A DNA stretch of 64,000 nt from Halichondria panicea (GCF_963675165.1 NC_087390.1:3548001-3612000), one strand, 5' to 3'. Shown: positions 1 to 11,552, numbered from the stretch's first letter. The notes: generated from the sequence alone by a model not told the origin. Translations and numbers: made by a program.

Positions 1-11
1 ATTATTATTAC

Positions 12-507
12 CAAGAGTTCATTAGGAGGAGTATGCAACTCCACTTAAAACCGTAGTAGGCATTCTGTCCAACCTACGTCACAACCACATGCTGTTGTAT
101 AAACTGTGATTAGGAAATTTGCAATGACAATTAGTAATGATTATCATTGATGGTTTCTAGTCTGGCCCCAGACCACTCCCTTGCACATGTGCCAGGGAGA
201 GGGTCGAGTCACTTTTCTTGGTTCAGATGTCAAAACTTAACATCTCCATGCAATCAGATTTGCAAGAATGCAATTAAACTGTCACATGATTCCACCTCAC
301 AGATCTAGAGGAGGTCGGTAGTACTTGACCTTTGTCATTTTAAAACTATGCCAGTAGGCAATGGCTAACTTAAATTTCGATATACAAACGCCTTGTACCT
401 GAAGTGGCTATGGTTACAATAGTGAGTATTTGTGACGTAGGTCAGACAGAATGCCTCCTGTGTCTATATAGTCATTGGAGTTGCGTACTCTTCCTAATAA
501 ACTCTTG
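12..507. mobile_element. Non-autonomous inverted-repeat element with 7-bp target duplication
   Basis: The two ends are inverted copies of about 32 bp beginning CAAGAGTTCATTAGGAGGAG (right end CAAGAGTTTATTAGGAAGAG). The flanks TTATTAC (5-11) and ATATTAC (508-514) agree at 6 of 7 bases, as expected for an aged 7-bp target-site duplication. No coding capacity is visible. The ends resemble the elements at 22351-22616 and 33184-33437, which also have 7-bp duplications, so I treat the three as one family. Confidence 0.72.
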
Positions 508-547
508 ATATTACATATGGCGATCGAAATAATATTTATTCGTAAAG

Positions 548-790
548 TTTGAGCGCGGATAGCTCAACTAAAGATTTTATTTTCGAGGATAGAAGTCTTT
601 CAATACCGAAAAGTAAAAAGGAATTCCCAAATTTTCAAGGTACAAAATTTTCGCGATTTGAGGTGAATCCGCGAAAACCTCGAACATTTTGTGCTTCGAA
701 AATAACCCGCTATACATGCAGTATACATGTAGGTTATATAGTACGTGTTCCTCAGCCCTAGCTTACATGATCTAACTAATGTTGACCTAG
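548..790. repeat. Decayed element of the CCGTATAGCGGG terminal-repeat group
   Basis: This block is closely matched at 22085-22320 and 58139-58374, beside the same receptor exon in each copy. It has the phrases GATAGCTCAA, CGAGGATAGA and CGAAAATAACCCGCTATAC that recur in the TA-flanked elements at 18466 and 27138. Only one terminus is recognisable, so it is a remnant. Confidence 0.55.
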
Positions 791-843
791 AGCTCTTTCA
801 CAGTACAGCTAGTACACATGTGCAATGAAGAAACAATCATTAC

Positions 844-1349
844 CACAGTCTAAGTAGATTTTAGAACAGTTGCGATTATTTGGTTGGACGAAGGGGCATC
901 TCAGGTTATTTGGCTGCCACAAGTCACCTCGGAGAACCAGGGATCAACATCACTATACCCCCAGACTTCCCTAAAGTGCATAGGAAAATATGTATAATTT
1001 GCCACACAAACAAGTAACAACTTGAAAACACTTCACGTACATGAAATTAGATAGTGGGGGGGGGGGGGGGGGGGGGTATACACTGTACATATGGCTAATA
1101 ACATTATTATGAGAAAGTTTAAAAGTTTAATTCTCATTACAACATGATAATCTTACTGATATTTCCCATTATCATATCCAAGTTGTTGGCACATGGTGGT
1201 AAGAGTTGTTCGATCAACCTGATCATCACATATGGTCCCCCATTTAGCTCGCAGATCAGGGCCTCTGGAGTACACCAGCAATAGAGGCACCCCTTGCAAA
1301 CTTTTATCCCGGTCTAGGCATAAGTCCCCTAATGATGGGTTCACTTCTC
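844..1349 (-). pseudogene. SRCR receptor A0, 5' part, frameshifted
   Basis: Two exons of an SRCR domain, paralogous to exons 1-2 of the other receptors here. Exon 1 (1349 to 1157) encodes the first half of the domain, with GDLCLDRDKS, AKWGTICDDQ and MCQQLGYDN, and ends at a GTAAGA donor. Exon 2 (970 to 844) starts well (VWGYSDVDPWFSEVTCGSQ). It then lacks about 13 bp present in A2 between the CGSQ codons and the CP codons, so the frame hits TGA at 901-903. The expected exon length is 140 nt; this one is 127 nt, which cannot keep phase. The 3' exons would lie beyond the left edge. The gene is probably dead, or encodes a truncated domain. The lesion differs from the one in A2/B2, so it arose independently. 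Exon assignment is firm; loss of function is inferred. Confidence 0.8.
1056..1076 (+). repeat. 21-nt G homopolymer
   Basis: An uninterrupted run of 21 G lies in the intron between the two A0 exons (a C run on the sense strand). The paralogous introns at 22890-22910 and 58945-58965 have only a short C run. Homopolymers of this length are error-prone in sequencing. Confidence 0.9.
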
Positions 1350-1759
1350 CTGCAAAAATAACACCAGTAGTACAGTGCTGAGATGTAATATACCGGTACG
1401 TACACCACCAAAATGCAGCACCGTCTAGTCCACTAGGGGCACTATACACGGTCTCAAATAGTTGCATCCTAAACTGAGGTAAAAACGTAGCCACCCTGTA
1501 GAATAGAAGTTTGAAAATACATACCTTAAGCCTCCAACCCTCAAAATATATGAGACTTGGACCTAAAACGAACTCCTATATTTTTTAGATCTATTTTATG
1601 GCCATGAGGTATCTATGTGCTGGTAGTAGAATGACGTACATCACTACTGTCGTAGTAAGGTGATAACAGGGCTAAAAAATAACACTTCAGAGAGGCGCAT
1701 GTTAGGCCACCATTAAAAAGAGAAAGACACTAAAAAAGAAATACCGGAAATGAAGTTTA

Positions 1760-2184
1760 ATAATGGGCATGGCATATTATAACAAGATCCAATTTGCTGG
1801 TGGGGGTACCACACATAACTAGAGCACTGATTAGTGCTATAACCCTCGGCTGTTGACAATCTACAATAAATGTAGGTATGAAAACTGGCTGAGCAGCAAG
1901 TAACAAGCAATAAAAGAGTTAGGACTTAGTGACCTTATTCCATCATTGTTCCTCTGATTATTCCTTGATCCTTGGTAGGGGATGACTTCAGCTGTAAATA
2001 CGTGCCTCGAATAAAGGCTGCGTGTAGCTAGCAACGCCCATCTACCATCCAATGTGCAAGTTCATGCAAGTTTCTTAGTTTTATTATGTGAAGGCTATAT
2101 ATTCATGCTGTAAACGCAGTGCTATGATATCCAAAGCAGACTCAAACAAACTAGAGGACATGATAATTATTGTTAATAATACTT
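1760..2184. other. Receptor 5'-flank segment shared by A0, A2 and B2
   Basis: Contiguous here, the segment recurs at 23590-23900 plus 25080-25190 and again in copy B; a shortened third version lies at 25740-25900. The shared block includes AAAGGCTGCGTGTAGCTAGC and GTAAACGCAGTGCTATGATA. Its place just upstream of receptor exon 1 suggests promoter or 5' exon sequence. Two 2-bp indels near 1805-1830 offset each other relative to A2, leaving a minus-strand frame open in both. I cannot show that it is coding. Confidence 0.5.
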
Positions 2185-2295
2185 ATTGCAAGTGAGAAGA
2201 CAAAAGACAAAAGACAAAACAAAAAAACAAACCAAGAAAAAACAACAAAAACATGTGACATAATTTTATAAAGTTCCTGGGTGAAAACACATGTT

Positions 2296-3615
2296 TCAGA
2301 CCGATAGCACCCGGCCTTCTTGAGTTGCTAGGTCAATAGTGCCAGTGTCTAAGGCCTTCCATGGTGTGGTGGTGGTGAATGACTTCCTAGAGCCTCTGAT
2401 GCACATAATCTCTGATTTTATGAGGGAGAAATTTAGCCTACACCTCATCCAATTCAGAGTTGTGCTGTATGTTTTGTCCTGTTTCTCTGCCAGCATTGAA
2501 GCTAGTTTCTTGTAGACAATATCTGCAGCCGGACCCATACCTCCAGCAGCAGAGAAAACCAAAGGCGTAAACGATCCATGTTCGACTTCTCTTACACGCT
2601 GTTCATAAGCTCTCTTCTTCTCCATCTCGTTTCTTCTGTAGCTCTGGGCCATGGTGGAGCGGCGATAGGTAGGTGCGTACGGGTTGAAGACCCTGACATC
2701 AAAAAATGCACTCTGTCTATCGTTGCTCCAGAAGCTCTGGGCCACAACATCAAGGCGAGCCCCATCCTCGCGGTTGGTTGTCCTAAGTTGGAACTGCTCT
2801 TCCGTCACAGGCTGTAAGGTTGGTTCAATACCCACATCTGGACATACTTCGCTCATAAGATTTGCTGTGATGTTGCGTATTTCATTATGTCTTATTGTTG
2901 GAAATCCTCCCCTAGAGCAGCTGAGTGCATGCTCTACTGTGAAGTGAAGTCCACAGACACAGTGAGAGGGTAGGTTCTGAGGCCACCAGCCGTACCTGAG
3001 GCAAAGAGCATCTCTGAAGGCTCCCTTGTGTAGCATGAAACCATGCTCTGCAATAGGCAGCGCTGTTATCCAGCTTGAGGTACCTTTCTCTGAGCATATT
3101 CCAACCATTTTTTTCAAATTGTTTGGTAGTTCTTCATTTAGCTCACTTGCTGTCCTGGCTTCCATCTGTCGGCGGAATTTTTTGGCATTGTTCCTCAGTC
3201 TGGCTTGCTCTTGCTTCATTGTAGATTCGTATATATCGGATTGGTCAAGTATCAGGCTGACTAGTGGTGCTGAGATTGACATGCTCATCGTGAACTGACC
3301 AGGGCTTGTTTCACACGGGTTTGCTATACCAAGTCCCCCATGGCGGGCTGGGAGTGCCATTATCTGTCTTTCCAGATCACCAAAGGCATTCTGTCCAGTC
3401 AATTTTGGCAAAAAGACTGTCCTTATTGTTTCTTCTAGTGGCTTAAGGAGGTTAGCAATGCCTGGAGTGGTTCGAGCCAAATATGTCCATTTACTAGTGA
3501 AACCATGTGTGAAAGCAGCGAAAGCACTGTGAGGTTGGGTGGTGGCTATTGAAGAGAGGCTTTTCAGTTCTTCTACCCAGGTGTCAACCTTCTGTTGTTC
3601 CTGAATGCAAACTGC
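2296..3615 (-). pseudogene. Retroelement ORF, C-terminal part with zinc-finger and restriction-like nuclease motifs
   Basis: One frame is open for about 440 codons from just after an in-frame TAA (3616-3618) down to a stop at 2296; no ATG opens it, so the 5' end is missing. In order it shows FTSKWTYLARTTPG and LPARHGGLGIANP, phrases I recognise from the region after the palm/thumb of reverse transcriptases in many invertebrate retroelement proteins. Next come a Cys/His cluster (CVCG, FTVEHALSC, then a His) and a segment with RLDVVAQSFW and FFDVRVFNP. The last resembles a PD-(D/E)XK restriction-like endonuclease of non-LTR elements. An A/T-rich 3' tail runs to about 2185, where similarity to the receptor flank resumes. 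I infer a 5'-truncated retrotransposon insertion. The exact clade is not resolved. Confidence 0.75.
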
Positions 3616-4087
3616 TTACGTAATGTAGGCAGTCTGCAATCTGATTGGTGCTGCATGTTTTTCTGCAGCAAGAACGAATGCTAGATAGGGCTGCAACCCG
3701 TCTCCCTTTTTGGAGACGGGCCACGCCCATCTAGCTGCTGACCAATACAAAGGCAGACATAGACACATAATTTTAATTAGAGCCTCTGCAGCAGTTCAGG
3801 TAGGGGTCCCTTGATGTCTATAGCTATTAACTCGCTTTCTCTGCTAAGAGAGCAAAGCTAATCTGAGAGTTCTGTGCAGCCGCCATGTAAATTTTCGGGA
3901 GGTTGTCCTCAAAAATTTTTTAGGACATAATGCGATGACGTCAATGCAACTGCTGTATATATAAAAGTCGTGATTTATGTTGATGAATGTACACAAGTCC
4001 AAACGTACACAAGACCATAAGAAAACTAAGTATGCATGGGTACAAACACAGATGACATTAAAACAAGTATATATATGTAGTGTCAGT
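3616..4087. other. Intergenic spacer, 3' of receptor A1
   Basis: No gene is visible. A short hairpin (CGTCTCC, five-base loop, GGAGACG) lies near 3700-3720, and a CAATCTGATTGG motif (3638-3649) also occurs near 8950 and, inverted, near 27650. Unlike the 3' flanks of A2, B1 and B2 there is no MORN2-derived exon here. Confidence 0.5.
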
Positions 4088-6916
4088 TCAGTTCTGACGT
4101 TCGTCATGGTTGTGTAATTGTTGCCGTTCATCAGGATTTCCCTCAGGACGACATCGTTTACGGCAATAATAACAACAACAGCACACCAAAACTACGCCTA
4201 TCACGATTATGATGACCAGTAATAGTATACCAGTCAAGCTATATGTGATCCACTTATAAGGAGGGCCTAGGGTACCTGCACAGACAGAGTGTTATGGTTT
4301 TCATAAGCAGTCTACTAATTCACAATCATTATTATGACTTATTATGTATGTCATGATAAATACGTTACGAACCTTACTCATACATACATGTATAATTATG
4401 CCCAAAGAGCTACATGTGTACATGTACCGGGATATGTGTACATCGAACATGTATACAAGATTATTATGTACAAAGTCATCATTATTTTTGCTTTGTACGA
4501 ATATTTATTTACGTATGACCATTGTTGTATGGAGTGATACTGTATAAGGTCAATACATGTGTAATGATGTACGTTATCATAACTTGATCTCTGTTAGCTC
4601 ACCTGCACAACTGTTAGGTTTCCTATAATCTGAGATCTGACACAACTCTTTGTCTCCTTCCGAATAATGACCCAAATCCTCCTTGTTTAGATCAAAAACT
4701 GTAGTATATCAGAGCAATATAAAATTAGTTGTATAGAAAATAGTTAGATACAGATTGAATTACCGGGTAGAATGACAATTAATTAGCTTACCCTGTGAGC
4801 AGCCTTCATAATAATCACTCGTATTAATTTGGTGTTTGTTTTTATACTCATGTATGTATGTCATGATTGTGCGGTCGGCCTATGTTAGCTTTAGGTACGT
4901 GCATGTGTGAACATGTATATGTACTTGTGGTAGAAACAGCACAAAACAAATCCTAAATAATGTCTCTGATTGAGGCTATTAAGATAATTAACTTACAGCA
5001 TTGCAAAACAATACCGTCCTCAAACAAGCAAGTATTTACGCTACACTGGTGAGTAGGCTTGGTGAAACAACAGCTGAAACAAGGCTCAGAAGAGTCTATA
5101 CAATCTCTCGTGTTGTTGCTGGTAAGCCAAGCATTGTGGTAGAGATTTGCGCTGTGTGTGTGTGCAAGGTGTGCATACACGTACATGTATAAGTAGGGTG
5201 GTTGGGAGGGGAAATCACTACATTATCATTAATGCATGTTTCAATTAACGCTATGGTTTGACCCTGTGTTAAGCAACAACAACTAGCTCCTCCAAAACTT
5301 GGGCTACACATCAACATGCATTGTACAGGGTATGGATTATCGCACTCAAATTAAGTAGTACTACAATACTTACTGAGGATAAGAAGTGTTCGAATTCTTT
5401 GCAGTGGTGATATGGTTAGGGTTTGCTTCAGTGTACCCCATCTGCCTACATACTGAGTCAGCAGCATTGCGTGTGAATGGTTGTGTTTTGTTCTGAGCAA
5501 TAACACCCCACGTATCGTGCATGTATATGAGTACCAGTCCAAAGGAAACTTGATAACCTGCAGCGAGCTGTCCTGTAAACACATACATGTAGGTCATTGT
5601 TGTACGCCTTTCAAGTTTGTTACTGTTCCCCAAAAAGGGTTCATAAATTAATATGCGATTTTTGACAGACATAAGAGGTAAGTATTTAATGGGAGGAGTC
5701 CTAGTTTGGATACCATACTGGTTATATAACTAGCTCTTATACCTGGAGCAGTATTCTCGGGATGTAGTAGTAACACTTGTCCAATGTAACCTTCATTTGG
5801 CACCTTGTTCCAGCTTTCATCAGGTCCTAACATGTGGATGAATGTCAGTAAGCATGCAGGCACAGATATAACTTTATTACCTACCCGCAATACATTCAAG
5901 GCACATATACACGTACATTGTAAATTTCAATCTTTGAAGTTCAGTATTGTAAGCAATATTTAGTCATTTCGTGGATAATACTTTCTTGGTTGCTGCTTGC
6001 ACTGCAGGTAAAGATAGGCAAGGTCGCTTCATTCGTGGGTAAATATTCGTGGCCAGACCTTCAACCACGAATGTTTTGCCCCACAAAAATTACCCGCTAT
6101 ACGGTATGTAATTTATTTTCGAGGCACCAAATTTTTGCGAATTGCTCACACTAAACATTTCACAGATATTGTTTTTGAGGATAGAGGTTCAAATAACTAC
6201 ATGCACTTACAGTAGAGAGGTCTTTTGGAAGTAAACAATGATTTTCGAGGTTCGAGATAAAACTGCAAAAATGTTGTGCCAAAATAACCCACTGTCTATG
6301 ATAGTGTTCCTCGGCCCTTTGGCATAACTATGTTGAGCTAGAGCTCTTTCACTGAGTAATTGGTACCAGTATACATGTACATGTGCATTGAAACAATCAT
6401 TACCACAGTGTAAGTAGAGTTTAGAACAGCCGAGTTCATTTGGATTTGGTGGGTTGGTGTTGCATCTCAGAATATTTGTTTTTTTGCTGTCACACATCAC
6501 CTTGGTGAACCAGGGGTCAATACCATTCTTATCCCAGTGTACCCTAAAGTGCATAGGAAAATTTCTGCACAAACAAGTGACAACTTTTCATTAAATAGCC
6601 ATAAATAATTATATGCCCTCCCCCCCCACTACACACACAGTGACACATACACCGTATAATGGATATAACTTTAAAATAAATAATTATGAGAAAGTCATTG
6701 CAACATGATCATCTTACTTTATACTAGAATATTCCACATCATATCCAAGTTGTTGGCACATGGTGGTAACAGTTGCTTTATCAGCCTCATCATCACATAT
6801 GGTCCCCCATTTAGCTGGCTGAAGGTTGCCTATGTAGTACACCAGCAATAGAGGCGTCCCTTGCAAACTGTTATTCCGGTCTAGGCATAAGTCCCCTATT
6901 GATGGGTTCGCTTTTT
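4088..6916 (-). CDS. SRCR receptor A1, type I membrane protein, exons 1-7 intact
   Basis: Seven exons in consistent phase: 6916-6718, 6543-6404, 5826-5743, 5557-5374, 5151-4997, 4698-4603 and 4275-4088, about 348 codons in total. Exons 1-2 form SRCR domain 1 (WGTICDDEAD, MCQQLGYDV, then DPWFTKVMC and CSKLYLHC). Exons 3-5 form SRCR domain 2 (WNKVPNEGY, VCRQMGYT, FEDGIVLQC). Exon 6 is a linker with ELCQISDYR. Exon 7 encodes a helix (TGILLLVIIIVIGVVLV), a CCCC run and a short basic tail (YYCRKRCR) ending at TGA 4088-4090. SRCR proteins are typically adhesion or innate-recognition receptors; the ligand is unknown. The signal-peptide exon was not found; it must end in phase 1 upstream of 6916. No stop or frameshift was seen. 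Neighbouring paralogues are A0, A2, B1 and B2. Confidence 0.87.
5990..6330. mobile_element. Two abutting TA-type inverted-repeat elements in A1 intron 2
   Basis: One element runs into the palindromic junction near 6095-6110, where its end reads ACCCGCTATACGG. A second starts there and ends near 6290 with GAGATAAAACTGC and AAAATAACCC. Copy B (about 41930-42290) keeps the full junction of two head-to-head CCGTATAGCGGG ends; copy A has lost about 16 bp there. Confidence 0.55.
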
Positions 6917-7102
6917 CTGCAAAAATAACACCAGTAGTACAGTGCTGAGATGTACGTACACACTAGTAGGAGCACTATAATTATATACACGGTCTCAAAA
7001 TAATAGATGCACACTAAACTGCATGAAGGTCAAAACGTAGCCACCCTGTACAGTAGACTCGATTCCAATCCGCTTGAAAATACGTACCTAAGCGGCCTGG
7101 TA

Positions 7103-7777
7103 TACATTGTATGCGCATGCGCGTACATTACCCCAAAAAGGGGGTAATCCGTGTATTTGTGGATACTGTCAGTAAAATAAACCGTATACTATTTTGTATT
7201 CTGAAGTTGTAGTCTACATAGAAGAAAGATGATAGAATCCTTACACCCTTTATTGTATCAAGCCAAGTCTCTACTTAACGACACCCTACACTGTAGGGCT
7301 ACAGATGATATAGGAAAGGCATGATGTGTTCCTGTGGGTCCCCTGATGAGGCTGTGGTAATATGAACCAGGCAAGTCTTCTGCTACCAAATCTTGCCTTT
7401 ATGTTCGACAAGAAGTCATTGCTGAAGATAAAGAAGCTAATGATCACTCCTGGAAGCTTTTAATAAGCTTTAACTCGACACTCAGGAAGTTATTCACTCA
7501 GGATCTACTGATGTATTAAAGAGTCCACTACTCTTTCTAGCTGGCATGTCTGGGATCGAGGCCTTCTTGAACTGCCTCTTTTGATAAACAGAGCTAGAAG
7601 AAGCAACACTGCTGCAGCATAATTATTCTAGTGTCTCTGAACGCTACCATTGTGGTTATGAATATTTTACCTAACCACATGGTCATACGTATTCTTCCTT
7701 TTTGTAATTTCATCCATTTTTTACAATTTGTATGATGAAATTGCTGTCAATTATTTCGCGCATGCGCATACAAAGTA
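7103..7777. mobile_element. TA-flanked inverted-repeat element with decayed coding-like interior
   Basis: Ends are TACATTGTATGCGCATGCGC and its inverse TACTTTGTATGCGCATGCGC, each next to TA, as for Tc1/mariner-type insertion. The interior reads protein-like in patches on the plus strand (MIESLHPLLYQAKSLLND from 7228, then LLFLAGMSG in another frame) but is broken by stops and frame changes. The source protein is not recognised. Confidence 0.6.
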
Positions 7778-7975
7778 TACCTGTGCAGGATGGGCATACC
7801 TAGATCTACTAACTATTCTTCTCGAATTTTACCCATAATTTATATTATTATTTTTGTTAAGTTACTTAGATTTACTAACTTGTGCTTCATGTATAACTCT
7901 CTACTCGTTTGTACTTACTTCACCCACTCGTTTGGCCATAAAGGCTGTTGTTGCTCAAAAAAAAAAAAAAAAAGT

Positions 7976-8010
7976 ATACCAGGCCGCCTTTCTCTTCGCG
8001 GCCTGGAATC
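7976..8010. repeat. GGCCTGGAATCGAGGCTA hairpin micro-repeat
   Basis: CCAGGCCGC and GCGGCCTGGAATCGAGGCTA face each other around a short loop. Variants of the hairpin also lie near 10253, 13998, 20785, 30053, 35463, 36785 and 37318. It sits directly after an A-run that differs in length between copies A and B. Confidence 0.7.
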
Positions 8011-8658
8011 GAGGCTAGGCCTCCACTAGATGCAAATAGGTGAGACCTGGACTTCAATTAACCACCTAAATCGAAGTTTTATAGCATGTAGACTCTGGTA
8101 GTAAAATAACACCACTACCATACCTGCAGAATACCTCCAGGAAAACATTTATTTTTTAGTGTGAATCTATGTAGCTATACAGGTTGTTACAGATGCTGTT
8201 GGTCTCTGTGGTACTACTGTGAAATAGTGTGATAGTGGTGTAGATGTGTATATTGCAATAATTATGGGGCGTATGATGTACGTACTATTAGTGCACTGGA
8301 ACTTGTGCAGTGAATATGGAAGTCTAACGCCCACAAATCATTTTCTGGTTAAGCACGCTAAATTGAGCGTTCGTGACTTAGGCCACACCAAATTTATCCT
8401 ATGTTTCAAAGACTTTTAATCCTCAAAAACAGACCAGGGTGGCAGGTCAATAAATTGATGAATATCGTTATGAGAGTCATAATTAAGACACCACAAAAAG
8501 TCACTTTTATTTTTTGGCATTATGCAAAAATACATGTATGACCCAGAAAATCTGTGAAACATAAGTGGTGTGGCCTTTATAATAATAGCAAGTAAGAGCC
8601 AGCTTTGCAAATGTAGCTAGAGTAAAAAATGTGATACTGATAGCTAGATTCGTTTTCA

Positions 8659-8672
8659 GGGGGGGGGGGGGG
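8659..8672 (+). repeat. G homopolymer (14 in copy A, 13 in copy B)
   Basis: A run of 14 G; the copy B equivalent at 44622-44634 has 13. It is one of the few differences between the copies in this stretch. Confidence 0.85.
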
Positions 8673-8749
8673 CAGGGGGAAGCTTTCCCCACCAGTCTGC
8701 AAATTAAATTCAAAACTAGTGAGAACGTACCCGGTACCCAAGAATCTAC

Positions 8750-9044
8750 CTAGACGGGCGTCACCGCACTCCCTGAAGGAGGATGGGAACCAAGCCTATC
8801 TATAGTTTTGTTCTGGCTGTTACGCAATAGCATTATTATTTTTAAGCAGGTGTTAGCCAATAGCGATGAATATCACTTGTGTTGGCCACGCCTCTCAGCG
8901 TGTGCAAAATTCGCACGTGGTAAAGTTAAGTGGGTGTGATCAAATACTGCAATCTGATTGGAGCCGGTGGAAAACAAAACTGTAGATAAGCTTGGGTCCC
9001 GTCCTCCTTCCGTACAACGGTCAAGGGCGGCGACGCCCGTCTAG
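8750..9044. mobile_element. 295-bp inverted-repeat element
   Basis: Ends CTAGACGGGCGTC and GACGCCCGTCTAG; the inner arms match for about 70 bp with small gaps (GGAGGATGGGAACCAAGC against GCTTGGGTCCCGTCCTCC). No coding capacity. The target duplication is not clear. Confidence 0.65.
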
Positions 9045-9527
9045 GTTTAGGATCTACCATCTTACTATAACTAGGAGCATGCACAGCATGTTTGGGGTGA
9101 GCGTGCGCGAATTGTGTATCTGGGTTATATGATTTCCAAGAAAGCGTTTGAGTCGCAGTGTGTAATTGCAAATGAGTCTTGCCCATGCAGTTGCACTGAC
9201 GAAATATTTTTAGGCTGTTGCCTGCTTTACTATGGTGATAGCTCCAGCCCAGAAATCAGCATGCAGGATGATAGATTCCACCTTATCTAACAAGGTAGGC
9301 TTTCCTGAACTGCTCTAACACTGAAGTTGCATCCAACAATGAGATAGATTAGACTGATCAAACGTATTGTATCTATAAAACGTATCAATATGCCCAACAT
9401 TTTACACAGCATGGGGAAAGGTGTGTCTGTACAAACTAACAGGAGGAGCAAGGTTAGGGGGAAGGAGATTATTATCACAATACTGTTTCTTGCTGGACAA
9501 CATAATTATCATGTACTGTGAAGTAAG
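9045..9527. other. Spacer without recognised gene
   Basis: No supported gene. A minus-strand frame with a hydrophobic start (9478-9287) begins only at GTG and is not supported by splice context. Confidence 0.4.
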
Positions 9528-9800
9528 CTGCTCTGACCTGTGAGGGTACCTGTGTGACCTCAACAGTCTCCACCTGAGCTGCTCTGACCTGCTGTAGTGT
9601 CTGGTCTCTGTGCTGTCCTGTTGAGCTAGCTTGGTTCATTAATTATCTGTATACACAAGTAGTGATCTGTGACCTATCCTTGCAAATAAGTTGCTGTGAC
9701 CTCCTGCAGGCGTGCCTGTGTGATCTCAGGCTCAGAAGGTCCCCATCTGAGCTCCTCTGACCTGCTGTAGGCTTGCCTGTGGTCTCAAGAGTCTCTGTGT
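9528..9800. repeat. Degenerate minisatellite, CTGCTCTGACCTG-type units
   Basis: The phrases GCTCTGACCTG, GCCTGTGTGA and AGTCTCCACCTGAG recur four to five times at roughly 60-70-bp spacing. The copy in B (45490-45762) is the same length. Confidence 0.7.
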
Positions 9801-10303
9801 GTCTTGTCTAGTCTTCGTTGCTGAGTACAAGTGTAGCTAGCTCTTGTGGCCATGCGCAGCTTTCACGTGAAAGTTGGTAAAAGGTCACGAGTACAAAAAA
9901 CAAAGATCGTGCAGTGGATTTCAGTAAACCATAACTTTGTCGAAAGCTTTTTTGAAACCCGACAGACAGACAGACAGACACACACGTACACGTACGTACA
10001 CATCTAGTTGAGCGTTGGTTGGACTCCGCCCAACTAGTACACATCGACACACAAAATAGCAACGTTCATTACTAGGATCGGAAGGGACTCGCTTCGCTCA
10101 CCCCAAATATTGCATTCTGAAAAGTTAAAATAACAACTCACCTTCACAAAGTGTATTTGAGTGGTTTATGAGAAGTAGAAAGATTGTAATGATCTCCAAT
10201 ACACTCGTCGCGTCATGTTCAATTTGTAATGACACTCTGACTTTGTTGATGTTCTAGCCTCGATTCCAGGCCGCTAATTGTTTAGGCCTTGAGAAGGAGG
10301 CTA

Positions 10304-10691
10304 CCGTATATCTTCTAATTTATCGGACAGCAAAAAATAATTATTTTGGAAATTGTCCGGGTATAATTGGAATGCGAAGTGTCCGGAATAATTAGAACAA
10401 GCAAGCAGCTGCATGCGAGCTAGCTAAGTTTAATAGAACAAGGTACGACTGAATATTTGCACTAACTATCTAAAACTAGCTACTCAAAGCTACTCAAAGC
10501 TATCTAACTGCAGCACTCCAAGTCTTACTTGCCGTCTATGAATGGTAACTCAACTTTTCAAGGTATTGTCCGGATATTTAGAACAAATGTAATATTAAAG
10601 TACTGGAGTGTCCGTTGTATTAGAACAACAAAAATTGCCCAAAAGAGTGTCCGGGTAATTAGAAGTGTCCGATAAATTAGAAGATATACGG
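10304..10691. mobile_element. TA-flanked element with repeated internal GTCCGG motifs
   Basis: Termini CCGTATATCTTCTAATTTAT and its inverse lie between TA dinucleotides (10302-10303, 10692-10693). Inside, the motif GTCCGGNNNAATTAGAA recurs about six times in either form, as in elements with multiple subterminal transposase sites. Copies A and B differ by three small indels here. Confidence 0.75.
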
Positions 10692-10754
10692 TATTGATGT
10701 TCGAGTTCAGGCTAGGCAGCCTCGAGACCAGCCGTTTGTTATCAGAGGGGTTAA

Positions 10755-11525
10755 CCAGACATACAAAAGAAAGGGGATTGGAAACGAAATTTTTACGAAA
10801 TTTTTGCGTGAAGCATTCCGCGTTATAGGGCATGGCTAAAACTACAAAGGATTATATTTATAGTCAGCATGCTCACTACCTGTCTTGACTGCTCTACAAT
10901 GTGCTGTACATAGAAACAGTGAAATTGATCATTTTTAATGTTGATTTTTCTAAAAAGTAAAGAGAATTTAGCTCTAAAAAGTCGACTAAGCCATGCAGCC
11001 ACTATTACTAGACAAATAAATGCTATGCAAGAAGAAATAGCCTTTACTATGAAGTCGTAGGAGGGACAGGCCCGTGGTGTGTCTAAAAGTATACTAAAGC
11101 AGTTTGAAGGACTATACTGCAAACGTTTATGAACAGTACAGCTTATTTATAGCATGAAGCCATTCTATGTAGCACTTAGATACATAATAACCAAGTCAAA
11201 CAATGTCCTTTGCTGTTTTGACTTCACAGGAGGGACAGAGAAAAGTTGACATAGAGTAATTCAATCAAAAAAATTGGAAACAGAGTAAAGACAACGGACT
11301 TAGAGCTTGTCAGTGGTATAAGCTTACTTCTCTCAAGTATCTCCCAGGCCCTGAGTGATCTCTAGTGGATAGGAGAGCTAGAAACCAGGGATACAAAACC
11401 GTAGCGCAGTCCTCCATGTAATTATTTGCGAGCGCAATAATTACACGGAGTGCTTCACCGGATGTCAGTCCTTTTACATAGGGCGTGGGCGGTCGTTTCC
11501 AATCCCCTTTCTTTTGTATCTCTGG
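10755..11525. mobile_element. 771-bp element of the GGGGATTGGAAACG family, 5-bp target duplication
   Basis: Ends CCAGACATACAAAAGAAAGG and CCAGAGATACAAAAGAAAGG are inverted, flanked by GTTAA (10750-10754) and TTTAA (11526-11530), 4 of 5 matching. The inner GGGGATTGGAAACGA is shared with the elements at 19330 and 27793. The open frames inside are not supported as genes. Confidence 0.7.
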
Positions 11526-11552
11526 TTTAACGTACGCACTACATGTACACAT

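Noticed and set aside
5001-5192. Plus-strand frame near receptor exon 5 of A1
   Set aside because: Antisense shadow of the minus-strand SRCR exon.
8160-8240. Conserved block with 26390-26480 that could be a small Ser/Thr exon upstream of receptor exon 1
   Set aside because: Joining it to exon 1 of A1 would make a stop; similarity may only reflect the older duplication.
9287-9478. Minus-strand frame with a signal-peptide-like start, possible first exon of A1
   Set aside because: It opens with GTG, not ATG, and no donor in the needed phase 1 was found.
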